This document shows positions 17,877-26,520 of a DNA stretch of 64,000 nt, one piece after another. The notes below the pieces were generated by a model. That model searched no databases, was not told the DNA's origin, and saw only the letters and a program-made list of their open reading frames with translations. The position numbers and the translations under genes are program-made. Each line of letters starts with the position of its first letter. Position 1 is the stretch's first letter. Source of the stretch: an uncultured Bacillaceae bacterium (GTDB lineage: Bacteria > Bacillota > Bacilli > Bacillales > Caldibacillaceae); contig CALGAD010000107.1 in NCBI GenBank assembly GCA_937951955.1, positions 1 through 64,000 of the forward strand, written 5' to 3'.

Positions 17877-18332
17877 TTATTGTGAATTCGTGATTGTTCG
17901 AGCAATCGAATCATAGGACATGTTCGGATATAGGATATGGATTCCAATTTGAATTTTACGATCATATCCTTCGGTAATCATAAACTGTTTAAACTCCTGT
18001 TCGCTATCAATGAGATTTTTTCGCCTCAACAATTCAGCAACATCGTCATTCGTCATGCCGGCCACAATTTCAAGCGGAACTGGATCCTGTTTTTCTTCCT
18101 TATGCTCTGCATCTTGTGGGTTTATCTGTTTTTCTAATTGTTGCTTTTCTTTTTCTAATTGCGCTATCGTTTTTTGTAAATGAGAAATTTTTTCCTCCGC
18201 TTCCTGTAACGCTTGTTCATTCGTCCTTTTTGCTTCACTATCATTTTCCGGGAAGAAGGGGAGTAGTAGCGCCAATAGGAATGTGACAAATAACATACCG
18301 AGGGAAAATGCCCGCACATTTGCTTTATTCAT
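17877..18332 (-). CDS. yqzC: YqzC-like membrane protein with MltG-like domain
   Basis: This 151-residue protein has an N-terminal membrane helix (about 9-27) and a coiled coil (about 36-72). The C-terminal segment (about 92-150: VAELLRRKNLI...FKQFMITEGY...ILYPNMSYDSIARTI) resembles the small N-terminal domain of YceG/MltG lytic transglycosylases without the catalytic domain. It is therefore unlikely to be an enzyme. It overlaps the end of the upstream yqzD by 8 bp, so the two form one operon. Function unknown. Confidence 0.75.
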   Translation of the reverse strand: MNKANVRAFSLGMLFVTFLLALLLPFFPENDSEAKRTNEQALQEAEEKISHLQKTIAQLEKEKQQLEKQINPQDAEHKEEKQDPVPLEIVAGMTNDDVAELLRRKNLIDSEQEFKQFMITEGYDRKIQIGIHILYPNMSYDSIARTITNSQ

Positions 18333-18684
18333 AGGCAGTCATTCCCTTCGTGGTACCTAAAATCGCCTTTACATCCTCACTCGATAATGCTGACTGTTTG
18401 GCAATTTGTTCAATCGGTAATCCCTGTTTTGCCAGCTGCTTTACTTGATTGACGATAATTTCGTGTGGTTCGTTCATGAGTTGGTTTTGTCGCAAACCGT
18501 CGGTCATGAGGAGCTCCTCTTCCAGTACTTTTAGCCGTCTTTTTAATTGATAGGACTCCTGATAAAATTGTAATGATAATTGCTCAACTTCCTCTTTCAA
18601 TTGTTTATTCGGATCTGGAAGGAAAAAAGATAAAATAAAGAGCAAGATCGCTATGATAAATAAAATGATTAATATTGTTTTCAC
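18325..18684 (-). CDS. yqzD: YqzD-like membrane-anchored coiled-coil protein
   Basis: This 119-residue protein has an N-terminal membrane helix (about 2-24), a coiled coil (about 28-62) and a short C-terminal helical region (GLPIEQIAKQSALSSEDVKAIL) that looks like a degenerate helix-turn-helix. It matches B. subtilis YqzD by position and pairing with yqzC. GAGGAGTGATAACAAGTG precedes the start. Function unknown; a membrane or cell-wall role is suggested only by pairing with the MltG-like partner. Confidence 0.72.
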   Translation of the reverse strand: MKTILIILFIIAILLFILSFFLPDPNKQLKEEVEQLSLQFYQESYQLKRRLKVLEEELLMTDGLRQNQLMNEPHEIIVNQVKQLAKQGLPIEQIAKQSALSSEDVKAILGTTKGMTAYE

Positions 18685-18790
18685 TTGTTATCACTCCTCA
18701 AACAAAGTTTACCATATCCAATTCGGTTCGGATAAAGATTGTATTATAGGCAACTTATGAATATTGGCAATTATCGACAAATTACGATTA

Positions 18791-18819
18791 TTGTCAATTA
18801 TCATTATCGATGGTACGAT
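18791..18819 (+). promoter_or_regulatory. Probable promoter with repeats upstream of the orphan gene at 18872
   Basis: TTGTCA (18791-18796), a 17-bp spacer and TACGAT (18814-18819), preceded by TG one base upstream, give an extended -10 promoter. The region is repetitive: GGTACGATG recurs as TGTACGATG 20 bp later (18812 and 18832), and TTATCGA occurs at 18771 and again at 18804. These repeats could be operator half-sites. Confidence 0.55.
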
Positions 18820-18871
18820 GAAATTAATAATTGTACGATGGTTTGAAACTAAATATAAAAGGGTGAAGCAA

Positions 18872-19477
18872 GTGAATGAACAAGTCAAACCTGTACCACT
18901 GGAAGAGACGGATGCGCTGTTAAAGGAAGTCGAGTTCGTCCACTATGTATTTTTTGGACAATCCATGCATTCGCTAGCCGGAAGCACTGATTTATATTTT
19001 GAGCCGCATTTACATGTATCCGTGAATGTCCTGGAACATGAACAGAAGAAACTATTGAAGAAAATTACAATCAAAAGCCTTTCAGAACAAACGATTCCCA
19101 TTAAATTAATTACGGGTACATTTGTCAGCGAAAGCAAAAACAATTATGTTTTTATTTCTCCCACCCACGATGCAATATTTTTGCTGAATGAGAAAAATTT
19201 GTATTTAACATCTGGAATGGTAAAGGGGGAACCACTTTCTCAATATGGCGTTCTTCCACCGGAAAATTTGAAGCAATTGCATGATGGTATGATCCCTCTC
19301 TGTCCTTTAGGAAAAGGAAATGTGGGGGCGGTTTTTTCATTAGAAACAGTGCTTGCCCCTTATGAAACAGTTGATGCATATACGTGGATTTTAAAAACAA
19401 ATACCCAGATTGAAGAAAAATTATTGCAAAAAAATCAAGATATGAAATATAGACTGGCATTTTCCGAGAAAAAATGA
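18872..19477 (+). CDS. Hypothetical protein, not recognised
   Basis: I do not recognise this 201-residue protein. It has no membrane segment or signal peptide and looks like a mixed alpha/beta cytoplasmic protein (LYFEPHLHVSVNVLEHEQKK, GTFVSESKNNYVFISPTHDAIFLL). The GTG start at 18872 is preferred over an in-frame ATG at 18764 because AAAGGGTGA lies just upstream and a good promoter falls between the two. It is divergent from yqzD and directly upstream of rpmG, a place where B. subtilis has yqgL; homology to YqgL is not established. Confidence 0.7.
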   Translation: MNEQVKPVPLEETDALLKEVEFVHYVFFGQSMHSLAGSTDLYFEPHLHVSVNVLEHEQKKLLKKITIKSLSEQTIPIKLITGTFVSESKNNYVFISPTHDAIFLLNEKNLYLTSGMVKGEPLSQYGVLPPENLKQLHDGMIPLCPLGKGNVGAVFSLETVLAPYETVDAYTWILKTNTQIEEKLLQKNQDMKYRLAFSEKK

Positions 19478-19520
19478 TATTATAGAACAGTCGTAATTAG
19501 TGATACTTGGAGGGATTAGT

Positions 19521-19670
19521 ATGCGCGTGAATATAACCTTAGCATGTACTGAATGCGGTGAACGCAATTATATTACTACAAAAAATAAACGTAATAACCC
19601 CGATCGTCTTGAATTGAAAAAATATTGTCCTCGAGACAAAAAGGTGACAGTACATCGGGAAACTAAGTAA
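19521..19670 (+). CDS. rpmG: Ribosomal protein L33
   Basis: This 49-residue large-subunit protein reads MRVNITLACTECGERNY through KKYCPRDKK to VHRETK. It is closest to B. subtilis RpmGA, which lies at the same place. It has three of the four zinc-ribbon cysteines (Cys9, Cys12 and the Cys of KYCPRD); the fourth is Asp, so zinc binding is doubtful. ATG follows TTGGAGGGATTAGT. Confidence 0.96.
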   Translation: MRVNITLACTECGERNYITTKNKRNNPDRLELKKYCPRDKKVTVHRETK

Positions 19671-19671
19671 A

Positions 19672-19698
19672 CAGCAGGACTCTCCTGCTGATTTTTTT
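19672..19698 (+). terminator. Terminator of rpmG
   Basis: CAGCAGGA (19672-19679), a CTC loop and TCCTGCTG (19683-19690) are followed by ATTTTTTT. Confidence 0.88.
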
Positions 19699-19818
19699 AT
19701 TATAAAACGGTCATTTTCCTTAAACTGCTGAAAATTTTGTGAAAATATCAGTTATTATATAATGGAGAAATTTATTTTTTTCCTTATTCAAAATCACGCT
19801 GGAAATGGAGTGGAGAAC

Positions 19819-20391
19819 ATGCTTGAAAAAGCGGAACTTCGGAAAGAAATAAGAAAGCGTTTGAAGGAAATGACGCAGGCGGAATATAAAAATCGTTCGC
19901 AAGAAATACATAAGAATTTATTTGCAACGAATGCCTGGAAGGAGGCAAAGACGATAGGATTAACGATTTCGATTTTCCCGGAAGTCGATACGTACGGGAT
20001 TATCGAGGAGGCGTGGAGAACGGGAAAACGCGTAGCAGCCGCAAAATGCATTCCGGAGACGCGGGCGTTGCGTTTTTATATAATCACGGATTTTGCTCAA
20101 CTGGAAAAAGGGTATTTCGGATTGTACGAACCTGTTGTCCAAAAAACCGAGGAGCTTGCAAAAGCGGACATTGATTTACTGCTTGTCCCGGGAATCGGTT
20201 TTACGAAAAATGGTTTTCGTTTAGGTGTTGGTGGCGGCTATTACGACCGCTATTTGGAAGACTTCCACGGACATACGCTTTCGATTTGTTTTCAAGAACA
20301 GTTGGTTGCTGAACTTCCTCTTGAGCCCCATGATCGGCCGATTCAACAAATTGTAACGGAAAACGATGTATATGATTGCCGTCTGGATTGA
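19819..20391 (+). CDS. yqgN: 5-formyltetrahydrofolate cyclo-ligase
   Basis: This enzyme converts 5-formyl-THF to 5,10-methenyl-THF with ATP, recovering folate from a storage form. It has 190 residues. Basic N-terminal residues (KAELRKEIRKRLKEM) and the family motif LLVPGIGFTKNGFRLGVGGGYYDRYL (about 128-153) are clear. The start at 19819 is chosen from GGAGTGGAG just upstream; earlier in-frame codons lack a ribosome site. It overlaps the next gene by 26 bp. Confidence 0.94.
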   Translation: MLEKAELRKEIRKRLKEMTQAEYKNRSQEIHKNLFATNAWKEAKTIGLTISIFPEVDTYGIIEEAWRTGKRVAAAKCIPETRALRFYIITDFAQLEKGYFGLYEPVVQKTEELAKADIDLLLVPGIGFTKNGFRLGVGGGYYDRYLEDFHGHTLSICFQEQLVAELPLEPHDRPIQQIVTENDVYDCRLD

Positions 20392-21187
20392 TATTGTTTT
20401 GTTTGCCGGGATCGTTGGTTTGTCTTTAGTCAGCATAAGACTAAAGGCACTAACGATCAATGGAGCAATATCAGCGATTGCAGCCGGTACATTGATTTTA
20501 CTCGGCGCCAGGCTAGCCGGCTTAATATTGCTCGGAATATTTTTCGTTACATCTACCTTTTGGTCGAAATGGCGGCAAAAAGAAAAGATGGCAGTGGAAG
20601 AAATTGTGGCAAAAGGCGACACACGGGATTATGCGCAGGTGTTGGCGAATGGCGGCGTTCCTGCCCTTTTCAGTTTGTTGTACCTGGTTACTGATAACCC
20701 GCTTGCTTTACTCGCTTTCGCGGTAAGTTTAGCGAGTGCCAATGCGGATACATGGGCTTCGGAAATCGGCGTTTTATCCAGCCGGGACCCCGTTCTTTTA
20801 TTTTCACGGAAAAAAGTGCCGAAAGGGACAAGTGGTGCCGTATCTGCTCTTGGTACTTTCGCAGGACTTTCAGGCTCATTCACGATTGCACTGGCCAGTT
20901 TCATCGTCTGGCCAGAGATCGTACGTATCAACGGGATCCTCTGGATTACGTTTTGGGGATTCATCAATATGTTTCTCGATACGATCATCGGCCAGACGCT
21001 ACAGGAAAAACTTCAGTGCAAGGTATGCGAGATCATCACCGAGAAAAAACATCATTGCGGGGAGAAGACCGTCTATCTACAAGGTATTCACCATTTTAAT
21101 AACGATTGGGTCAATTTCTTTTCAATTTTTATAACGAGTCTGATAAGCTTCGTATTTAGTTTTATTTTTGCCAATTCTTTTGGATAA
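20366..21187 (+). CDS. DUF92 family integral membrane protein
   Basis: This 273-residue protein has about six membrane helices. The family motifs ASANADTWASEIG and KKVPKGTSGAVSALGTFAGLSGS are plain. DUF92 includes plant phytyl-phosphate kinase (VTE6) and many bacterial members of unknown substrate, so a prenyl-phosphate kinase role is possible but not shown. The start (20366, or ATG 20372) lies within yqgN and has no strong ribosome site, which suggests coupled translation. Confidence 0.85.
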   Translation: MYMIAVWIDIVLFAGIVGLSLVSIRLKALTINGAISAIAAGTLILLGARLAGLILLGIFFVTSTFWSKWRQKEKMAVEEIVAKGDTRDYAQVLANGGVPALFSLLYLVTDNPLALLAFAVSLASANADTWASEIGVLSSRDPVLLFSRKKVPKGTSGAVSALGTFAGLSGSFTIALASFIVWPEIVRINGILWITFWGFINMFLDTIIGQTLQEKLQCKVCEIITEKKHHCGEKTVYLQGIHHFNNDWVNFFSIFITSLISFVFSFIFANSFG

Positions 21188-21229
21188 ATTTTTCCTGGCG
21201 GCTTATCCTAATGGCAGGAGGTCGGTAGG

Positions 21230-21376
21230 ATGATGTCAAAAATTATGAAGTTCCTTGTGATGTATTCCTTATTCCGTTTTTTATATCGGCGCCGTTACCG
21301 CCTGTTAAACTGGATTTTAGAGAACGATGCATTGCGCTTAACCATAATCCATGCCTTGAGTAAATCTCGCTGGTAA
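21230..21376 (+). CDS. Small basic protein, possible YqgO counterpart
   Basis: This 48-residue frame starts at ATG 21230 eight bases after GGAGG (site GGCAGGAGGTCGG). It has a hydrophobic/aromatic N-terminus and a basic centre (FRFLYRRRYRLLNWIL). The perfect ribosome site and a terminator just after the stop argue that it is real. By position it corresponds to B. subtilis yqgO, but I cannot confirm homology. Function unknown. Confidence 0.6.
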   Translation: MMSKIMKFLVMYSLFRFLYRRRYRLLNWILENDALRLTIIHALSKSRW

Positions 21377-21391
21377 GTAATTCGCCTGCTG

Positions 21392-21419
21392 GACAGACTT
21401 TGGACAGTCTGTCTTTTTT
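21392..21419 (+). terminator. Terminator between the yqgN cluster and gluP
   Basis: GACAGACT (21392-21399) and AGTCTGTC (21405-21412) form an 8-bp stem followed by TTTTTTT. It ends transcription of the small gene before the rhomboid gene starts. Confidence 0.85.
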
Positions 21420-21519
21420 TGCGAATGAAACATTTTTAAATGCTTTACAGGATAAAATCAGTTTGTATATAGTAGAATTAGAAAAACGAAGAGAACAAAA
21501 TAGAAAGCAGGGAATCCTT

Positions 21520-22689
21520 TTGAGTTTTCGTGAGGATTATATTTACTGGAAATTAGCTTACCTTTTAGTGAAGGAAAAGGAATATCAAATTATTTCGGCA
21601 TCGCGAGATTATGAGGAAATCTGGCTCGAAAATATAAAACGAAAAGATTATCCGATCATCCGGCTTAGAAGGTTTGATATAGACTGGAGCAATTGGATTA
21701 AAAATGACTTGCAGATGACCGTCGTACGTGGCGAGCAGATGAAGAAATCGTATTTTAAACGGGATCTAGAAATTTTAAATATTTATGTGTCCATGGAGCC
21801 GCCGGTGGATTCCTACGAAAAATACTTTACGAATCTCGTAAAAGCAGAAAAACAGCGAGTTACGATTCGCTCGTTGTTAATGGTCGGTTCTGATTTAGAA
21901 AGGTCACTGGCTAAACTCGAGCAACTCCTGGACCTGAATATTACTGCAAATCTTAAGGAAGAATACGAATCCTATGAAGTCGATGAATTAAAAATTGCCA
22001 CATTTCGATTATTCCAGGAAGTCGAGAAAAATGAGAGAAAATTGTTCCATCAAGGAAAACCGTTTTTCACTTACGCATTTTTAGGCTTGCAAATTTTTAT
22101 CTTCCTGCTCATGGAAATGTTTGGTTCAAGCCGCAATCCGTATCTGTTAATTTTATTCGGCGCTAAATACAATCCCTTAATATTAGAGGGGGAGTGGTGG
22201 CGTCTCATTACCCCGATGTTTCTTCATATCGGTCTAATTCACCTTGTCATGAATAGTTTTGCTTTATATTATTTAGGGACCGCCGTCGAACGGATATATG
22301 GCCGGTATCGGTTTTTGTTCATTTATTTATTTGCCGGTTTTGCAGGTACGTTAGCCAGCTTTTTATTCTCACCGGACAGTATATCAGCAGGGGCCAGTGG
22401 TGGTATCTTCGGTCTTTTCGGTGCGCTATTGTTTTTCGGCATCGTCCATCCGCGGCCATTTTTCCGGACCATGGGCGCTAATGTGATTACTTTAGTTGGT
22501 ATTAACTTGCTCATCGGATTTTTACCGGGAATTGATTTTGCCGGTCATTTAGGGGGTCTCGTTGGTGGATTTTTAGCAGCGTCGATCGTTTCCCTCCCAT
22601 CAGAGAAAAATTGGTCGCACCAGCTGATCGCTTTTTTCTTCACAGTATTAGCAACAGCAATCAGTCTTTATTTCGGATTTCAGCGCTAA
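21520..22689 (+). CDS. gluP: Rhomboid-family intramembrane serine protease (GluP/YqgP-like)
   Basis: This is an intramembrane protease. B. subtilis YqgP cleaves membrane proteins, including a magnesium transporter, with FtsH. The N-terminal soluble domain (about 1-175, FREDYIYWKLAYLL) resembles YqgP. Six or so membrane helices carry the catalytic Ser in AGASGGIFG and His in FAGHLGGLVGG. The protein stops right after the last helix, so the C-terminal TPR domain of the 507-residue B. subtilis protein is missing. TTG 21520 is taken as the start: GGGA precedes it, homology begins there, and the open frame further upstream runs into a terminator. Confidence 0.88.
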   Translation: MSFREDYIYWKLAYLLVKEKEYQIISASRDYEEIWLENIKRKDYPIIRLRRFDIDWSNWIKNDLQMTVVRGEQMKKSYFKRDLEILNIYVSMEPPVDSYEKYFTNLVKAEKQRVTIRSLLMVGSDLERSLAKLEQLLDLNITANLKEEYESYEVDELKIATFRLFQEVEKNERKLFHQGKPFFTYAFLGLQIFIFLLMEMFGSSRNPYLLILFGAKYNPLILEGEWWRLITPMFLHIGLIHLVMNSFALYYLGTAVERIYGRYRFLFIYLFAGFAGTLASFLFSPDSISAGASGGIFGLFGALLFFGIVHPRPFFRTMGANVITLVGINLLIGFLPGIDFAGHLGGLVGGFLAASIVSLPSEKNWSHQLIAFFFTVLATAISLYFGFQR

Positions 22690-22700
22690 CTAGAGACGCC

Positions 22701-23558
22701 TTAAAATGAGATATTTTGTTTCAATAAAATCGGCTCACCATCAGCAGTAAGAAAGGATACGTAGAGAAATTCCTTGTTTTTTGCCAAAAAAATGATGGGG
22801 ATGGTACTGTTAATCGGCGAGATAACAGAACCGTCCTCTTTTTTTATGCCGAGAAAATAATTTTTATATATTCCCTCAATAAGCTGACCGATGATCTGCT
22901 TTGTTTCGGTGGCGGAGAAGGTGTATAGGGGTTGATCTTGATATTGTCTTAATTCCGTTAACGGGAAGATCACGAAATGGTCCCGATCAATGGAAAACGA
23001 TTCTGTAATTGTTTCGATGCTACTGGAAATGGTTTCCGCTTCTTTTTTATCCAGTACTTCTTTCCAACCGCTTTGCTCTTCCGTCGCAGGTGACTTAAAC
23101 GATAACGCTTCCGGAACCGTCGACTGCAAGTAATATAACTGATCGGTGGTTATCGCATGGGTGCTGGAAAAAGTGCTATCTTCGTGAATTTCGGCATGAT
23201 GGAAGGAGACGGCCTGCAGTTTACCATTATCGTTTATCCGCAATTTTTCTGTATTTTCCAGCTGAATACCATTTTGTTCCCACTTTCCCATTTTGCTGAT
23301 TAATTTTCCGGATGCATAGAGCATTGTCACATCTTGTCGTAGATAAACAGGGATAGCCATCCGCGACAAACTGCGCAGCTGGATACGTCCCTTCGCAATC
23401 GGGATGATTTCCGTTTTTGCCTCGACAAATGATATATCTGGATGAATAGGGAAATAGGTGATACTTTCTCGGACATGTTCCGTTTTATTGAAAAACCAGA
23501 GAATGCAGGCAAGTATGGTGATGAAACTGACAAAAAAAATTTGCAGGCGCTGCATCAT
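22701..23558 (-). CDS. Hypothetical membrane-anchored extracytoplasmic protein
   Basis: I do not recognise this 285-residue protein. It has one N-terminal membrane helix (about 5-22) and then a beta-rich soluble part with no cysteines that I can see. This suggests a single-pass protein facing outside, or facing the intermembrane space of a forespore. GCGGAGTGATT precedes two adjacent ATG codons (23558 and 23555). It is convergent with gluP and divergent from the GerA-family gene, so it has its own promoter. A sporulation link is only suggested by that neighbour. Confidence 0.72.
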   Translation of the reverse strand: MMQRLQIFFVSFITILACILWFFNKTEHVRESITYFPIHPDISFVEAKTEIIPIAKGRIQLRSLSRMAIPVYLRQDVTMLYASGKLISKMGKWEQNGIQLENTEKLRINDNGKLQAVSFHHAEIHEDSTFSSTHAITTDQLYYLQSTVPEALSFKSPATEEQSGWKEVLDKKEAETISSSIETITESFSIDRDHFVIFPLTELRQYQDQPLYTFSATETKQIIGQLIEGIYKNYFLGIKKEDGSVISPINSTIPIIFLAKNKEFLYVSFLTADGEPILLKQNISF

Positions 23559-23705
23559 AATCACTCCGCGCATTGTTTTACCTCATGTATATGGAACTTG
23601 TCCAAAAAAAATGAACGGAACGGTTTTAAAAATGAAGTATGGAACAAGACCTCCTTGTCTAAGCTGTCTAGATAGAAAGGTAAATGATGGTGATGGAGGA
23701 AAATA

Positions 23706-25169
23706 ATGGATCCCATGTATGAAAAGTTTCGTGCCAGTGAGCAAATCGAGAAAAATTTACAAACGCTTGATCGATTGTTGGGTACCGACATCAGTTTCGA
23801 CTGTATTCATCTCGATTTAGAATACGCCGGCAGAAAAATGGCTTTATTTTTCATCGATGGTTTTATAAAAGATGATATTTTCGTCTATATCATGCAGGGA
23901 TTGGCGGCATTACGGGCAGAAGAAATCGATGAAAGACCACTGGAGCGGTTAATGAAAACGTATATTCCTTATGTGGAAATCGCCGAGGAGGAAGATTTAG
24001 CCAGGGCGGCGGATTTCGTTTTGGCCGGACAGGCTGCCCTTGTGATCGATGGGGTCGATCGCGTCATTCTCATCGATGCCCGGACATATCCTGCCAGATC
24101 TCCACAAGAACCGGATATGGAAAGGGTCGTCCGTGGTTCAAGGGATGGCTATGTGGAAACGTTAGTATTCAATACCGCTTTAACTCGGCGTCGGGTTCGG
24201 GACCGGTCTTTACGCATGGAATATATGCAAGTAGGAAGACGTTCAAAAACGGATGTCGTCGTTTGTTATATTGAAGATATTGCCGATCCGGAATTGGTTT
24301 CCGGGATCAAATCAGCATTAGAAAAGATCGATACCGACGGTCTACCAATGGCGGAAAAAACGATCGAGGAGTTTATCTCCGGCCAGCACTGGAATCCGTA
24401 TCCGACCGTCCGCTATACAGAGAGGCCGGATACGGCGGCGAGTCATTTGTTCGACGGTCATGTGTGCATTATCGTGGATGGTTCACCGAGTGTGATTATC
24501 ACACCGACGACCTTCTGGCATCACTTGCAGCACGCTGAAGAATATCGCAATAAACCGATCGTCGGCGCTTATTTACGGTTTGTTCGTTTTCTTGCTGTCT
24601 TTGCCTCGATATTTTTACTGCCATTATGGTATCTATTCGTAATTGAACCGAATCTATTGCCGGAACAGTTTTCGTATATCGGTCCGAATGAACAGGGCAA
24701 TGTCCCGCTACTTTTACAATTTTTCCTGGTAGAAATCGGGATAGATATGTTGCGGATGGCCGCCATACATACCCCAACTTCATTAGCAACAGCCCTCGGC
24801 CTGGTGGCCGCTTTAATGATCGGTCAAGTAGCGGTTGAGGTCGGCTTGTTTACGAATGAAGTCATTTTATATTTTTCCATAGCTGCCATCGGTACGTTTG
24901 CGACACCGAGTTATGAACTGAGCCTGGCGAATCGGATTTTTCGGATTTTGCTCCTTGTGGCTACTGCCTTATTTAAAGTTCCGGGATTTGTCGCAGGAAT
25001 CTTTATCTGGATTATTTTCCTGTTATCAATGAAATCTTTCAACGTCCCATATTTATGGCCCTTCATTCCCTTTAATTTTAAAGCTCTGAGCTCCATACTC
25101 ATTCGAACACCAATACCGCTTAAAAATCGACGCCCACGCCCCCTTCATCCCCGTGATCCGGATCGATAA
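23706..25169 (+). CDS. GerA-family spore protein, SpoVAF-like
   Basis: This is a member of the GerA/SpoVAF family of spore inner-membrane proteins, which take part in germination and the movement of dipicolinate. It has 487 residues. The N-terminal soluble domain (about 1-285) contains VLAGQAALVIDGVDRVILID and RVVRGSRDGYVETLVFNTALTRRRVRD. About five membrane helices follow, with the family segment EIGIDMLRMAAIHTP. The tail KNRRPRPLHPRDPDR resembles SpoVAF, but there is no spoVA operon beside it. ATG follows GATGGAGGAAAATA. Confidence 0.85.
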   Translation: MDPMYEKFRASEQIEKNLQTLDRLLGTDISFDCIHLDLEYAGRKMALFFIDGFIKDDIFVYIMQGLAALRAEEIDERPLERLMKTYIPYVEIAEEEDLARAADFVLAGQAALVIDGVDRVILIDARTYPARSPQEPDMERVVRGSRDGYVETLVFNTALTRRRVRDRSLRMEYMQVGRRSKTDVVVCYIEDIADPELVSGIKSALEKIDTDGLPMAEKTIEEFISGQHWNPYPTVRYTERPDTAASHLFDGHVCIIVDGSPSVIITPTTFWHHLQHAEEYRNKPIVGAYLRFVRFLAVFASIFLLPLWYLFVIEPNLLPEQFSYIGPNEQGNVPLLLQFFLVEIGIDMLRMAAIHTPTSLATALGLVAALMIGQVAVEVGLFTNEVILYFSIAAIGTFATPSYELSLANRIFRILLLVATALFKVPGFVAGIFIWIIFLLSMKSFNVPYLWPFIPFNFKALSSILIRTPIPLKNRRPRPLHPRDPDR

Positions 25170-25189
25170 ATGATGATCGGGTCGTGGCA

Positions 25190-25224
25190 AAGGACGAAGT
25201 TGTTTTTGCTTCGTCCTTTTTTTA
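25190..25224 (+). terminator. Terminator of the GerA-family gene
   Basis: AAGGACGAAG (25190-25199) and CTTCGTCCTT (25209-25218) form a 10-bp stem followed by a T run. Confidence 0.9.
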
Positions 25225-25308
25225 GTTTTTTGTATAATCGAATGATGGAAAAAATTCTGTTCAGTAATTAACATAATCATGTATAATGGAATTGGGAGGA
25301 TATGGGAT

Positions 25309-25512
25309 ATGAAAACGGTTTGGGATGTAAGGGATTTATTAAAGCGTTTCGGTAGTTTTGTTTACATCGGGGACCGCTTAGCGGAACTCGAACTGATGGA
25401 GATGGAAATTCAAGAATTATATCGTTCAAGATTAATTGAAAATAGGGAATACCAACAGGCGATGTTGATATTACATAAAGCGAAGTTGGAAGAAAAAAAG
25501 ATTAAAAGGTGA
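25309..25512 (+). CDS. yqgQ: YqgQ-like small protein
   Basis: This 67-residue helical soluble protein (VRDLLKRFGSFVYIGDRLAELELMEMEIQELY) belongs to the YqgQ family (DUF910), which sits beside glcK across bacilli. Its function is unknown. ATG 25309 is nine bases after GGAGG. The stop is five bases before the glcK start, so the two are cotranscribed. Confidence 0.88.
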   Translation: MKTVWDVRDLLKRFGSFVYIGDRLAELELMEMEIQELYRSRLIENREYQQAMLILHKAKLEEKKIKR

Positions 25513-25517
25513 TGAAT

Positions 25518-26480
25518 ATGAACAAACAATACATATTCGCTATTGATCTCGGCGGTACATCGACGAAAATGGCCATTTTAAAAGAAGACGGCACATTTGT
25601 CCACAAATGGCAAATTCCCACGGATAAACTGGAAAACGGGAAAAATATTATTAAAAATATTCAAGAATCGTTTGCGAAAACATTAGCTGAATTATCCCTT
25701 GATAAACAGGCGTTCCACGGGGTGGGCATGGGGGCTCCCGGTCCGACGAGTAACGGCTTCATATTAAATGCTGTAAATCTAGGCTGGGGAACATTTCCTC
25801 TACAAGAGGAACTGGAAAAAGCATTTGCTTTACCTGCCTTTATTGGCAATGATGCCAATTGTGCTGCCCTCGGTGAAATGTGGCAGGGTGCCGGTAAAGG
25901 ATTACGTCATCTCATTTGCATCACCCTGGGTACGGGTGTCGGCGGCGGCGTGATCGTCGATGGTGATATTGTTGAAGGGGTGAAGGGGGGCGCTGGAGAA
26001 ATCGGTCACATGCCTATCGTGTTTCAGGATGGTTATCGCTGCAACTGCGGTAAAAATGGCTGTCTGGAAACTGTCGCCTCCGCGACGGGAATTAGCCGCA
26101 TTGCCCTGGAGAAGCTTAATCATCAGCACAATGAAACCACTTTACGGAAAATTTATGAAGAAAAAGGAAAAATCTCGGCGAAAGATGTTTTTGACCATGC
26201 GGAAACGGATCTAGTGGCAAAAGAGGTTGTTCAAGAAGTCTGTTCCTATTTAGGCATTAGCATCGCCATGCTCGCTGCCACCTTAAATCCGGAAGCGGTA
26301 ATTTTGGGCGGTGGTGTGTCAAAAGCAGGTCAAACACTGCTGGAACCGGTAAAACATTACTATAAACAATACGCATTCCCGACAACAAAGGACGATACGG
26401 AAATTTTACTCGCCACTTTAGGTAATGATGCGGGGCTTTACGGGGCAGGTTGGCTCGTTAAAAAAGGCTTGAACATTTAA
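25518..26480 (+). CDS. glcK: Glucokinase (ROK family)
   Basis: Glucokinase phosphorylates glucose to glucose 6-phosphate with ATP. It has 320 residues (B. subtilis GlcK 321). The ATP-binding motif is IDLGGTSTKMAIL (about 8-20). The substrate motifs are GNDANCAALGE, GTGVGGGVIVDG and GGAGEIGHMPI. The ROK zinc motif CNCGKNGCLE is complete. ATG 25518 follows AAAAGGTGATGA; two upstream in-frame start codons overlap that site. Confidence 0.95.
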   Translation: MNKQYIFAIDLGGTSTKMAILKEDGTFVHKWQIPTDKLENGKNIIKNIQESFAKTLAELSLDKQAFHGVGMGAPGPTSNGFILNAVNLGWGTFPLQEELEKAFALPAFIGNDANCAALGEMWQGAGKGLRHLICITLGTGVGGGVIVDGDIVEGVKGGAGEIGHMPIVFQDGYRCNCGKNGCLETVASATGISRIALEKLNHQHNETTLRKIYEEKGKISAKDVFDHAETDLVAKEVVQEVCSYLGISIAMLAATLNPEAVILGGGVSKAGQTLLEPVKHYYKQYAFPTTKDDTEILLATLGNDAGLYGAGWLVKKGLNI

Positions 26481-26520
26481 TAAAAATATTTATCGAGTAC
26501 AATTGTTTAAATTTAGACAG

